DNA from: Ottowia beijingensis
GTDB lineage: Bacteria > Pseudomonadota > Gammaproteobacteria > Burkholderiales > Burkholderiaceae_C
Length of the DNA: 64,000 nt
Assembly: GCF_013423955.1 (NCBI RefSeq)
Contig: NZ_JACCKX010000004.1
Span: forward strand, 1-64,000
Direction: 5' to 3'
Both the position numbers and the translations under genes were made by a program. Within the stretch, counting starts at the first letter, position 1; the number at the start of each line of letters is the position of its first letter. This document shows, in pieces, positions 51,881-62,365 of the stretch. The notes under the pieces were generated by a model. It made no database searches. It worked only from the letters and a program-made list of their open reading frames with translations, and had not been told where the DNA came from.

Positions 51881-53162
51881 TCAGGCCGGGGCGCGGCGCC
51901 GTTCCGCCGTCGGCTGGATCAGCGCCGCCATGGGCACCTGCAGGCGCACGCGCGTGCCCTCGCCCGGCGCGCTTTCCACGCTCAGCTGGCCGTGCATCTG
52001 GCTGGCGCGCAGCACCATGCCCGAAAGGCCTTTCCCGTGCGACGCACGGTGCGGTTCGCCCGACGACGCGGTGCGCGCATAGCGCTCGTACGCCATGCCC
52101 TTGCCGTTGTCGGCGATTTCCAGCAGCAGCGCGTCGGCGCTGTTCATGTGGCAGCAGCTCAGCACCACGGTGTCGGCGCCGGAATGCCGCACGGCGTTGG
52201 CCAGCGCCTCCTGCGCCACGCGCAGCACCTGGCGCGCGGCGGGCCCTTGCGCGCGCTCGAGCTGCTCCTCATCGACCAGGCGCCATTGCAGATCCATGCC
52301 AGCCGCAGCCAGCAACGGCTGCATGCGATAGCGCAGGCTGGCCAGGTGACTGACGACCGAGCCCTCCTCGTTGATGCCATCCACCAGGAGCTTCAGCTCC
52401 AGCAGGCATTGCTGCAGCGTGGCGGCGGTGGCGCGCTGCTCGGGCGAGCCGGCATCGAGCGCCGAGATGAGGGTGGTCAGCTGCGAGCCCACGCCATCGT
52501 GCAGGTCCTGGGCCAGCTGGCGTTGCACCTGGTGCGCAGACGAGCCGCCCTCGCCGATCGATCTGCGCGAGTTGCCGACGCGCTGCGTCAGCGCCAGCCA
52601 CAGTACGAACAGCGCCACCGCAAAGAAGTAGTGCGAGACCGACACCAGTGCCGGCCCATCAGCGGCCTGCCGCAGGTCGGTCAGCACCACGCCCAGGCCC
52701 AGCACGGCCACCAGCAGCACCATCCAGCTCTCGGCATCGGTGCGGCGCCAGATGGCGTGCGCCAGGCGCAGCACCAGGGCGGTGATGCCCAGCGCATTGA
52801 CCCAGAACCACGCCTGGCCCCATCCGGCCGGCAGCGCGGCCGCCTGCAGCGGCGCCAGAAACAGGCCGAGCGCGGCCTGACTGGCCATCAGCACCTTGTC
52901 GCCCCAGCCCAGGCCCCGCACCCAGGCCATCAGGAAGGCCGACACGGCCAGGATCGTGAGTTGATAGCTGCCCCGTGTGGCGGCCCGCACCACTTCATCC
53001 GGGGCACCCAGACGCCCCAGTTCGCCGGCCGCCAGCAGGGCGGACCAGGCCAGCAGCGCCAGGCCATAGCGCAGATCGCGCGTATCGCCACGCTGGCGCC
53101 AGCCCAGCAGGGCGTAGCCCGCCAGGCCGGCTCAGCAACAGCACCGGCCACATGATGGACAT
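51881..53162 (-). CDS. Membrane sensor histidine kinase, NarX/HisKA_3 type
   Basis: About 425 residues. Several N-terminal membrane helices ([11 protein letters not shown]..., [54 protein letters not shown]) are followed by the H-box [19 protein letters not shown] and an HATPase domain ([43 protein letters not shown]). One frameshift near 53130. It ends the operon of the adjacent response regulator, which starts upstream on the same strand. The probable target is the divergent secretion operon at 54524-58575. Confidence 0.87.
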
Positions 53163-53236
53163 GGCTATCCGGCCCTCCTGCCGGTCATGGCCGGCACTGC
53201 CGCGACGTCAAACGGCCTGCGCGTCGACAGCGCTCA

Positions 53237-54026
53237 CTACAGCAGGCCACGCATCGACGCCAGGTTCACGGCCTGCGCTCGCGTTCGAACCTGCAGCTTG
53301 CGGTACATGTTCTTGATGTGCGTGTTCACCGTCTGGTCGCTGATGCCCAGGCGCTTGCCGATCTCGCAACTGGTGTGGCCCGTGGCCACCAGCCGCAGGA
53401 TCTCGCGCTCGCGATCCGACAGCTTCTCGCCCGAGGCCGCGCCGCTGGCATGCGCGGGCACGCCGGCAGCCCGTGGGCTGCCATCCAGCCGCTTCATCAG
53501 CCGGCGCGCCAGGTTGGGTGTGATCGACGCCCCGCCGTTGACCACCTGCAGCACCGCTTGCGGGAAGCTGCCGAACCAGGAGTTCTTGATCAGATAACCC
53601 GTGGCGCCCAATTCGAACGCGTGAATGGCGTGCTCTTCGTCTTCCATGGCCGACACCACCACCGCCTCGGCCACCGGCCGCATGCTTTTCATGTATTCGA
53701 TCAGCTGGAACCCGGTGCCGTCGCCCAGGTTCAGGTCGACCAGCATGACATCGAACTCGTGCAGCGCAATCAGGCGCTTGCCCTCGCGCAGCGACGCCCC
53801 TTGGCCCACCAGGTGGATGCGGGGTCGGTCAGCAACTCCTGCGACACCACGCGGCGCATGTGGGGTCGTCGTCCACCAGCAGCACCTGCACCGGCTGATC
53901 GGGCTGGCCGATGAGGAAGTCGGGCCAGCTCGATCCGAAAGTCATCGGTGCTGCAGGCTTGTCAACTGCCTTGCCCCCACGGCCCGGTGACGCCGGGTCC
54001 CTCCAGTCCATGTTGGTTGTGCTCAT
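53237..54026 (-). CDS. LuxR/NarL-family response regulator
   Basis: About 260 residues. An N-terminal extension (MSTTNMDWRDPASPGRGGKA) precedes the receiver domain (VQVLLVDDDP, phospho-acceptor Asp in VMLVDLNLGDG, VVVSAMEDEEHAIHAFELGA) and a C-terminal LuxR HTH (LSDREREILRLVATGHTSCE, VNTHIKNMYRKLQV). Frameshifts near 53865 and 53822. It pairs with the HisKA_3 kinase downstream. CsgD, the curli activator, is also a LuxR-type receiver-HTH protein, which makes control of the facing CsgG-like operon plausible. Confidence 0.88.
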
Positions 54027-54523
54027 GTCGATCCCCCGGCGCCTGCGTTTCGAAACATCTGTAACCCCTCCAAGCCTGCGACGCCTGCGACTCGGGAGCT
54101 GAACGCGGAGTTGTAAACATCTCCTGCGCACAAGTTGTGAACTTTGCACAAAAACTTAGGCTTTGTCACAACATCGAAGAGGGATATCCTGCGCTTCTTT
54201 TCCAATATTTGCAATAAACACTTTTTGTTACTACCCCATCGAAATCCGTTGAATGCTATCCAAGCAGGAGCTGCGCGCTGTTGTAGTGAGCCATGATCCG
54301 CGAGGTTGGAGCCCCCAAACACATGCCACATGTCCACCATACGACGTATCCATTTGTAGCGATTGGTGTCGGGCTGAATGCGCAGGACACTGCACCCCGA
54401 CGACACCGCATGACGAGCACCGAAAAACAGGGAGGCCGGATGCGGCGGAGTCACCCCCGGAACTGCTGGAATTCGCCCGCCGCTCCGGATCCGTGTCTCA
54501 CCACACCTTTGGAGGATCTCATC
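54027..54523. other. Divergent regulatory region between the response regulator and secretion operon
   Basis: 497 bp without a credible gene. It is markedly AT-richer than its surroundings around 54110-54380 (ACAAAAACTTAGGCTTTGTC; GCAATAAACACTTTTTGTTA), consistent with promoters and binding sites for both directions. The palindromic-looking ACATGCCACATGTCC lies at about 54320-54335. No sigma-54 element was found. Confidence 0.5.
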
Positions 54524-55036
54524 ATGAACGCGAAACTGCTTTTCCTGACCGCTGCGTTTGTCGCCACGTCTGCGATGGCCCAAGACGCAAGTTTTAAGCC
54601 GAAGGATCCACCGGCTCCGTCTCCTTCGCCGACGCCTGAGGCCTGCGACCTGTGCGCCCACGACATCGTCCTGAAGGGCCCGACCATCCAGGTGACCGCG
54701 CTGAAAAACACCGCTTCCATCGCCTGGGCCAGTGGCGCCGACTCCAAGGCCGTCAACAACATGTCCAGCAACACCAGCGGCGTGCTGATCGACCAGGGCG
54801 TCGAGTCGACCCAAATCACTGCGCTCAAGAACAGTGGCGTGCTGGCTTACGCAAGTGCCAGCGACTCGTATGCGAACAACAACCTGGCCAGCAACGTGGG
54901 CTCGGTCGGCGTCGGCGCCGACCAACTGCAGATCGTCCTCGGCAAGGGCGCCTTCCTGGCTGCCAAGGCCACTGGCACCGGATCCAGGGCGGTGCAGAAC
55001 TTCTCCAGCAACAACGCCTGCCTGACCTGCGAATGA
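54524..55036 (+). CDS. Secreted repeat protein, possible amyloid-like fibre subunit
   Basis: 170 residues with a signal peptide (MNAKLLFLTAAFVATSAMAQ) and a Pro-rich linker (PPAPSPSPTPEAC). Three imperfect repeats of about 35-40 residues follow: QVTALKNTASIAWASGADSK..NNMSSN; QITALKNSGVLAYASASDSY..NNLASN; QIVLGKGAFLAAKATGTGSR..QNFSSN. They are rich in Asn, Ser, Ala, Gly and regularly spaced Gln/Asn, as in curlin or HfaA-type subunits. CxxC motifs (CDLC, CLTC) bracket the repeats. The ribosome binding site GGAGGATC is strong. No named family was recognised; fibre formation is inference from repeats and context. Confidence 0.6.
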   Translation: MNAKLLFLTAAFVATSAMAQDASFKPKDPPAPSPSPTPEACDLCAHDIVLKGPTIQVTALKNTASIAWASGADSKAVNNMSSNTSGVLIDQGVESTQITALKNSGVLAYASASDSYANNNLASNVGSVGVGADQLQIVLGKGAFLAAKATGTGSRAVQNFSSNNACLTCE

Positions 55037-55060
55037 GCGATCAAAGGGCCTGAAGCGCAC

Positions 55061-55100
55061 GGCGGAACCGGTGGCCCCCGTCCCGGTTCCGCCGTTTTTA
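55061..55100 (+). terminator. Strong hairpin after the repeat-protein gene (terminator/attenuator)
   Basis: A perfect 10-bp stem GGCGGAACCG/CGGTTCCGCC (55061-55070, 55084-55093) with a 13-base loop, followed by GTTTTTATTC. It lies 25 bp after the stop and 23 bp before the next start codon. Partial read-through would make the first gene much more expressed than the rest of the operon. Confidence 0.85.
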
Positions 55101-55122
55101 TTCTTGTCGAAAGGGGATTGCC

Positions 55123-55559
55123 ATGAAGCTCAAGCTCCTGTCCATCGCCCCTGGCCTGGTTCTGCTTTGCGCTGCGCAGAGCGGCTGGGCGCAGTTCGCC
55201 CCCGCTCGGACCCGATCATGCTGAACGGTCAGGTCAGCTACCTGGCCCTGCCCGCTCCGCCGTTTCAGCCCTCGGGGCAAATCGAAAACGAAACGGATAT
55301 TCCGTCCTGGCTGCAGGCCAAGGTATCGCGCTATGAAGCCAAGGCTTTTTCCGCGCTCGAAGGCGGCAGCGGAACTGTCCAAACCGAGCGCGATGTCGTC
55401 AGCCGGCAGACCGGCAACGCCCTGCAGCGCACCTGCACCACGGAAGTGGCGAGCAACACCATCGCCCCTACCGCAGCCGGCCCTTCAGGCCGCTACGGCA
55501 TGAGTGGTGGAGACCAGATCGCGGTGCTGCGCGGCGACGTGGTCACCATCTGCAAATAA
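55123..55559 (+). CDS. Small secreted protein of the CsgG-like operon
   Basis: About 145 residues. A signal peptide (MKLKLLSIAPGLVLLCAAQS) is followed, after a frameshift near 55205, by DPIMLNGQVSYLALPAPPFQ, then ENETDIPSWLQAKVSRYEAK and CTTEVASNTIAPTAAG. It has two Cys in the mature part. Not recognised. The arrangement (small secreted protein between a repeat subunit and a CsgG-like protein) recalls minor subunits or chaperones such as CsgB/CsgE/HfaD, without visible sequence similarity. Confidence 0.6.
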
Positions 55560-55624
55560 GAAGCTGCGCGGCACGCCGCCAGCACCAGCAACTGAGAGGC
55601 TCGCCAGAGCGGAGGGAGGACATC

Positions 55625-57287
55625 ATGGGACACGGCAACTTCTCGGGCGCTGCCGAACGCGGAGGGAAAGCGCGGACATTGCTGTTCTGCGCTCTGGCCG
55701 CGGTCGCCGTCCTCGGGCTGCGCCACCCCGCTGTCGCCCAAGGAGGATGCCCTCTTCCAGTCCTACGCCAGTGCCACCGACCGGCCCGCCACGCGGCCGG
55801 TCCGCTCGATGTCCAGCTTCAGCGACTCGCTGGTCTGCATGGACCGGATGATGCGCGACGCCGAGGTGCCGACCACGCTGATCACCAGCAAGTACATCCC
55901 CGATTTCTCGGGGCGCGTGCCGGTGGCGGCCAAGGAAATGGTGATCACCGCGCTGTCGCAGATGTCGCGCCAGTCGAATGCGTTCCGCTACGTCGATTTC
56001 GAGGTCGACATCGCGCGCCAGGACACGGTGCAGAACCTGACCACCATCCTGCTCAACAACAACCAGATGGAGTTGCAGCGTCCGGCGCTGTATGTGTCCG
56101 GTGCCATTTCCTTCGTCGATCAGAACGTGCTGAGCAACCGGCACAGTGCAGGGCTTTCGGGCGCGCGCATCGAAGCCGGCTACGACCGCAGCCGCGCCGC
56201 CACCATCATCGGGCTGGAGATGCACCTGGGCGACTTTCGCACGCGCACGCTGATCCCAGGGCTGGACTCGGCCAACGAGGTCATCATGGGCACCTCGGGC
56301 CAGGGGCTGGATCTGGCCGGCCGCATTGGTACCTACGGTGTGCAGTTCAACGTCGGCCGCGACCTCGTGCAGGGCTCGGGCGCGGCGATGCGCACCCTGG
56401 TGGAGCTGGCCGCGATCGAGCTGGCGGGCAAGTGGACCCACCTGCCCTATTGGCGCTGCCTGACGCTGGACAACACCCACCCCGAATTCCAGCGCCAGCT
56501 GCGCGTGTGGTACGACGAGGGCGACCGCACCACGCGCTCGCGCATGGTGCAGCGCTATCTGGCGAGCCGAGGCTACCTCGCAGCGTCCGAAACGGCACTG
56601 CCACCGGGCCACGCCCTGCTGCGCGAAGCGGTCGGCCGCTTCCAGGCCGATGTGGGTGCGGTGGTCACGGGCGAGATCGACTTCCCCGTCTATGAGCGCG
56701 CTTTGCGCGATTTCGTGGCCGTGGGCGAAGACGGGCAGCTGGCGCGCGTCGGATGGGCCGAGTTGAGTGCTGGCCAGACGAAGATCGAACCCTTCACGAT
56801 CGATCTGCAGATCGAGAACACCAGCCGGGACCGCACGGCTTTCGAGGCGGGGACGCACATCTTTGCGTCGGCGACGATTTCGCGTGCCGCACACCTGTTC
56901 TGCTACATCAACGACGCCAATGGCAACATCGTCAAGATCCAGCCCAACATGCTGAGTCCCGAATCGCTGGTGTCGGCCAATCAGGCCATCCGGCTGCCCG
57001 ACTGGATGGTGCCTTATCCGGCGTTCGTGTTGACCGCAGGCGCCAAGGGCTCGGAAGCGCTGATGTGCGTGGCCACCAACGAAGACCCGATGCTGAAGAT
57101 GCCGCCTGAGCTGAACGTGCCCGCGCTGACCCGCATGCAGGGCGTCGCGTCGCTGCAAGCCTTGCGTGAGCAATTCGAGGCCGCGGTGGGTGCCGGCAAC
57201 ATGGCCGCGCAGACCCTGGAATGGCGCATCCTGCCGGCGCGCCCCGCTGCCGCAGCCGCAGCGGGCAAGAACGGCGCCGCCCAGTAA
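55625..57287 (+). CDS. CsgG-like outer-membrane secretion/anchor protein with DUF4384 domain
   Basis: About 555 residues. A signal region (ARTLLFCALAAVAVLGLRHP) with a frameshift near 55740 leads into a CsgG/HfaB-like domain at about 60-270 (SFSDSLVCMDRMMRDAEVPT, MVITALSQMSRQSNAFRYVD, ALYVSGAISFVDQNVLS, ATIIGLEMHLGDF, AAMRTLVELAAIELAGKW). A peptidoglycan-binding-like segment (LREAVGRFQADVGAV) and a C-terminal DUF4384-type domain (GTHIFASATISRAAHLFCYI) follow. No lipobox Cys is evident in the corrected leader. CsgG forms the curli export pore; the extra C-terminal domains are unlike CsgG proper. Confidence 0.72.
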
Positions 57288-57336
57288 GGCGACGCACGGG
57301 CCATGAGCACCGCAGCGTCAACATGCGGGCCGCCGG

Positions 57337-58575
57337 ATGCGCCACCCGCGCGGCGCGGACTGGCGCATGGGCATGGTCGCCACGAGCCTGCTGATCGCCT
57401 GCGTATCGGTACAGGCAGCAGCGCGGGCGGCAACGCTGCCTGAGATCCAGGCGCCGACCGCAAGGGTGCCGGATGTCCAGGCGCCCAGCGGTCAGGCGCC
57501 GGCCGTCAGCTTGCCGCGCAACCCGTTGCCGCCAGCCGATCCGGTGGCCAATCCTTCTCAGCGAGCTGCCGACCCTCAACTGGGGCCTGTGCGTGCGCCG
57601 GCATCGCCCGCGCTGCCGGAGGCGCGTCAGACGAGCAACCTTCTGGCCGATCCTGCCGTGCGCAGGGATCTGGACCTGCTGCGCCGCCAGGCACAACCCC
57701 GGTCGGGCTTCGGCAGCACCAATGCGGCGGCCAATGCCGCCTGGACGCTGGGGCTGATCGACCTGCACGGCGGCGCAGGGCCGCGCTCGACGGCCTCGGC
57801 GCAGATGTGGTTCGAGCGCGCAACGCGTTTCGGACGCCAGCCGCTGGCCAACGCCGGCCTGGCCTGGTGCGCACTTGATGGCTGCGCGGGGCCGCCCGAC
57901 ACGTCGGCCGCGCGGCAGGCCATCAACAAACTGCGTGCGCACCACCGTGCCCGGGCGCTCTATCTGGAATGGGTGCTGGAGAGCCGCGCACAACCCCTTG
58001 CCGTGCGCTCCAGTGACCCCCAGGGCGTGACCAGCCTGCGCTTGCCCCTGCGCCAGATGCTGGAACGCGCCGCAGCCGAGGGCGATACGCAGGCGCATAT
58101 AGAGCTGGGGCTGGAGGCCATCGTCAACGGCGATCTGCGCAGCGCGCAACATCTGCAGGCCGCGGCGCCGCACTCTGCGGCCGCGGCCAATCTGAAACTG
58201 CTCGATCTGAAGGATGCGCGGCCGGCGTCGGCCGCCGCGACGGAGGCCGATCGATTGCTGGAAAGAGCCCAGCGCGCGCACCGTGGCGTCGTGGTGCCTG
58301 CCAACTACGCGGAAGCCATGCGGCTGTACCAGGCCGCTGCCGCCCAGGGCAGTGCCGCGGCCAAGCGCATGCTGGCGCTGATCACATCCCGCCCGCAGCC
58401 CGATGGCACGATCAACATCGCCTGGATGTCGCAGCTGGCCTGGCTGGACACGGCCAACAACCTGCCGCAGCTGGACACGCGCTCGCTCTCCACCATGATG
58501 TACCGCGACCCAACGCCGTTGTTCGACCTGCTGCCCGACGAATGGCAGCGCCGGCTCAACACGGTACCGCGCTGA
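57337..58575 (+). CDS. Exported SEL1-like/TPR protein of the CsgG-like operon
   Basis: About 412 residues. A hydrophobic leader (MGMVATSLLIACVSVQAAAR) precedes a Pro/Ala-rich linker and helical SEL1-like repeats (AQMWFERATRFGRQPLANAG, YAEAMRLYQAAAAQGSAAAK, MLERAAAEGDTQAHIELGLE). SEL1 repeats mediate protein contacts, so this may be a periplasmic scaffold. An alternative start lies at 57303 or 57323. It begins within 50 bp of the CsgG-like stop and appears to be the last gene of the operon. Confidence 0.72.
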   Translation: MRHPRGADWRMGMVATSLLIACVSVQAAARAATLPEIQAPTARVPDVQAPSGQAPAVSLPRNPLPPADPVANPSQRAADPQLGPVRAPASPALPEARQTSNLLADPAVRRDLDLLRRQAQPRSGFGSTNAAANAAWTLGLIDLHGGAGPRSTASAQMWFERATRFGRQPLANAGLAWCALDGCAGPPDTSAARQAINKLRAHHRARALYLEWVLESRAQPLAVRSSDPQGVTSLRLPLRQMLERAAAEGDTQAHIELGLEAIVNGDLRSAQHLQAAAPHSAAAANLKLLDLKDARPASAAATEADRLLERAQRAHRGVVVPANYAEAMRLYQAAAAQGSAAAKRMLALITSRPQPDGTINIAWMSQLAWLDTANNLPQLDTRSLSTMMYRDPTPLFDLLPDEWQRRLNTVPR

Positions 58576-58586
58576 AGCCGCGGGTG

Positions 58587-59527
58587 CTACTGCGCGGCCA
58601 GACCGGGCAGTCCGCGCGCGGCCGTGGGCACCAGCAGACGCAGCGGCCGGGGCGCGAGCTGAAACACCAGCGGCGCCGGCAAGTGCGCAAGCTCGCCGTC
58701 GATGGCGAGCTGCATGCCGCCACTGCCCCGGCCTGGCTGCACCACCAGCCGATCGACGGAGAAACTGTCCACGCGCGCGGCACCGTCCAGCCGGCCGATG
58801 CTGCCGCGCAGCATTCGCCACAGCGTGGCGAGCGGCGGCGCCGGCGGCAGGGTGATGGCGAGCAGGCGCCCTGCTTCGGCGGCCAGCGGTTCGCGCAGGC
58901 CCAGGGCGCGCAGCTGCAGATCGTTGTGGCCGACGAACAGCGTGCGCGTGCGCACCACGCGGGTTTCGGTGCCGTCGTGCAGCTCCAGCGTCATCAGGCT
59001 GCGGCCGCGCAGCAGCGTGCCCAGCCCGGCGATCCAGGCCACCAGCCGGCTGCGGCCATGGCGCTGCCCGCCCGCTTCCAGCAGGCGCGGGTACAGGCCG
59101 ACGCTGGCGTTGACCAGAAACAGTCGCTCGCCCACCATGCCCACCGGCACCGGCTGCACGCGCGCGCCAGCAAGGCGTCCACCGCGGCATCCAGATCGGT
59201 CGACATGCCGTGCGTGCGGCCGAAGTAGTTGAGGCTGCCCTGCGGCAGCACGCCCATCGGCAGGCCGGCGTTCCACACCGCCTGCGCGACAGCGTTCAGC
59301 GTGCTGTCGCCGCCCGCCGCCACCACGATGCCGCGCGCATCGCGGGCGGCGTTGACGGCGCGACCGATGACGGCGCCCAGTTCACCCGGCTGGCGGGCGA
59401 CGAAGCATTCAGCCCGCCGGCCGGCGGCGCGCAGGCGCTCGGCCACGTGCCGGCTGACATCGGGCGTGTCGCCGCGCCCGGACGCCGCGTTGAAGACGAG
59501 GAACAAAGGGGCTGGTGCCGACGGCAT
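58587..59527 (-). CDS. Diacylglycerol kinase family (YegS/DagK-like) lipid kinase
   Basis: About 313 residues. Nucleotide motif FNAASGRGD, catalytic loop VVAAGGDSTLNAVAQAVWNA, PQGSLNYFGRTHGM, and the C-terminal beta-sandwich ending MQLAIDGEL. Phosphorylates diacylglycerol or related lipids at the membrane in known relatives. A frameshift near 59165 splits the frame. It is convergent with the SEL1 gene (12-bp gap). Confidence 0.87.
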
Positions 59528-59602
59528 GGGGGCACTGTAGGCGCCGCGTGCGTCGGCGGCTGTCGGCCGATGGCGCGAATGCCTATCGGCCCATCAGAAG
59601 AA

Positions 59603-59661
59603 ATTGGTCTAATCGGGCTGCAGCGCAAGCGGGCGAGCGCAAGCAGCTATCCAAACCATAG
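59603..59661. repeat. Dispersed palindromic repeat between lipid kinase and SDR genes
   Basis: AATTGGTCTAATCGGGCTGC ... GAGCGCAAGCAGCTATCCAA. Family member with a shortened central dyad. Confidence 0.7.
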
Positions 59662-59684
59662 TTAACGCACCCTGGGCCGCGACC

Positions 59685-60590
59685 TCAAGCCGCTTGACCA
59701 CGCAGCGCCGCGCGCAGGCCGACGCCGATCTCCGGCCGTTCGGCAAACGGGTCGGGTGGGTTATGGATGGCGACGATCGCATCGGTGCGCGACTTGACGT
59801 TGCCCAGCGCCCTGGGGTGGCTGAAGACGTAGAACTGGTCGTGCGCGATGGCGTCGAACACCTTGTACGCCACCTCGGCGGCGGTGACCTTGCCGCTGCT
59901 CACGGCCTTGTCGGTCTGCGCCTGGCTGATGCGCTGCGAGGCGGTCATCTCGGCCGCGGGCATGTCGCCGGGGCGGTTGCGCTCGCTGTGGCTGATGCCG
60001 GTGGCGACGAAGTACGGGCACAGCACGCTGGCGCTGATCTGGTCGGTCACCAGCTTCAGGTCCTGGTACAGCGTCTCGGTCAGCGCCACCACGGCGTGCT
60101 TGCTGACGTTGTAGACGCCCATGTTGGGCGGCGTCAGCAGCCCGGCCATGCTGGCGGTGTTGACGATGTGGCCCTGGTACGCCGGGTCGGCCTTGGCCGC
60201 CTCCAGCATCATCGGCGTGAAGCCGCGCACGCCGTGGACGACGCCCCACAAGTTGACGCCCAGCACCCATTCCCAGTCCTTGACGGTGTTCTCCCAGACC
60301 AGGCCGCCCACCGCCACGCCGGCGTTGTTGAAGACGAAGTGCGGCGCGCCGAATGTTTCCTGCACCTGCCGGGCCAGCTGGTCCATCTCCGGCGCCTTGC
60401 TGACGTCGACGCGGCGCGCCAGGGTTTTGACGCCCAGGGCCTTGATCTCGGCCTCGGCCGCGGCCAGCGCATCGGGCTGGATGTCGACCAGCACCACGTT
60501 CATGCCGCGCTGCGCGGATGCGCGCTCCAGGCCGAAGCCCGAGCCGGCGCCGGTCAACACGGCGGTCTTGCCTTTGAAGTCGCTGATCAT
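59685..60590 (-). CDS. Short-chain dehydrogenase/reductase
   Basis: 301 residues, Rossmann fold. Cofactor motif TGAGSGFG, NNAG region FNNAGVAVGG, active-site Ser in VNTASMAGLL and YNVSK catalytic Tyr/Lys. The acidic residue in VLVDIQPDAL suggests NAD(H) preference. The helix after GFGLE is abnormally short (ERASAQRGMNVV), perhaps because of compensating indels. The start ATG at 60590 is used. The C-terminal extension (RTDAIVAIHNPPDPF) is typical of the subfamily of broad-range alcohol or hydroxysteroid-type SDRs. Confidence 0.87.
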   Translation of the reverse strand: MISDFKGKTAVLTGAGSGFGLERASAQRGMNVVLVDIQPDALAAAEAEIKALGVKTLARRVDVSKAPEMDQLARQVQETFGAPHFVFNNAGVAVGGLVWENTVKDWEWVLGVNLWGVVHGVRGFTPMMLEAAKADPAYQGHIVNTASMAGLLTPPNMGVYNVSKHAVVALTETLYQDLKLVTDQISASVLCPYFVATGISHSERNRPGDMPAAEMTASQRISQAQTDKAVSSGKVTAAEVAYKVFDAIAHDQFYVFSHPRALGNVKSRTDAIVAIHNPPDPFAERPEIGVGLRAALRGQAA

Positions 60591-60624
60591 CAATCGGTCT
60601 CCATTCAGTGGTAAGGTTTGAAAA

Positions 60625-60688
60625 ATATACTCCCAAGGTAGTCATGCTCTAGAGCCCGCCAGTAGGGCGCTAAAACCATATACTCCCA
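60625..60688. promoter_or_regulatory. Direct repeats ATATACTCCCA upstream of the SDR gene
   Basis: Two copies of ATATACTCCCA at 60625-60635 and 60678-60688, spaced 53 bp start to start, in the AT-rich gap between the SDR and the acyl-CoA dehydrogenase gene on the same strand. Candidate regulator sites; no matching family is recognised. Confidence 0.4.
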
Positions 60689-60698
60689 TTGTTTGTGG

Positions 60699-62355
<1,657 letters not shown>

Positions 62356-62365
62356 GTGGTTCTCC

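Noticed and set aside
56932-59190. 752-codon minus-strand frame
   Set aside because: Antisense to the CsgG-like and SEL1 genes, joining the lipid kinase by a frameshift. Only the kinase part is real.
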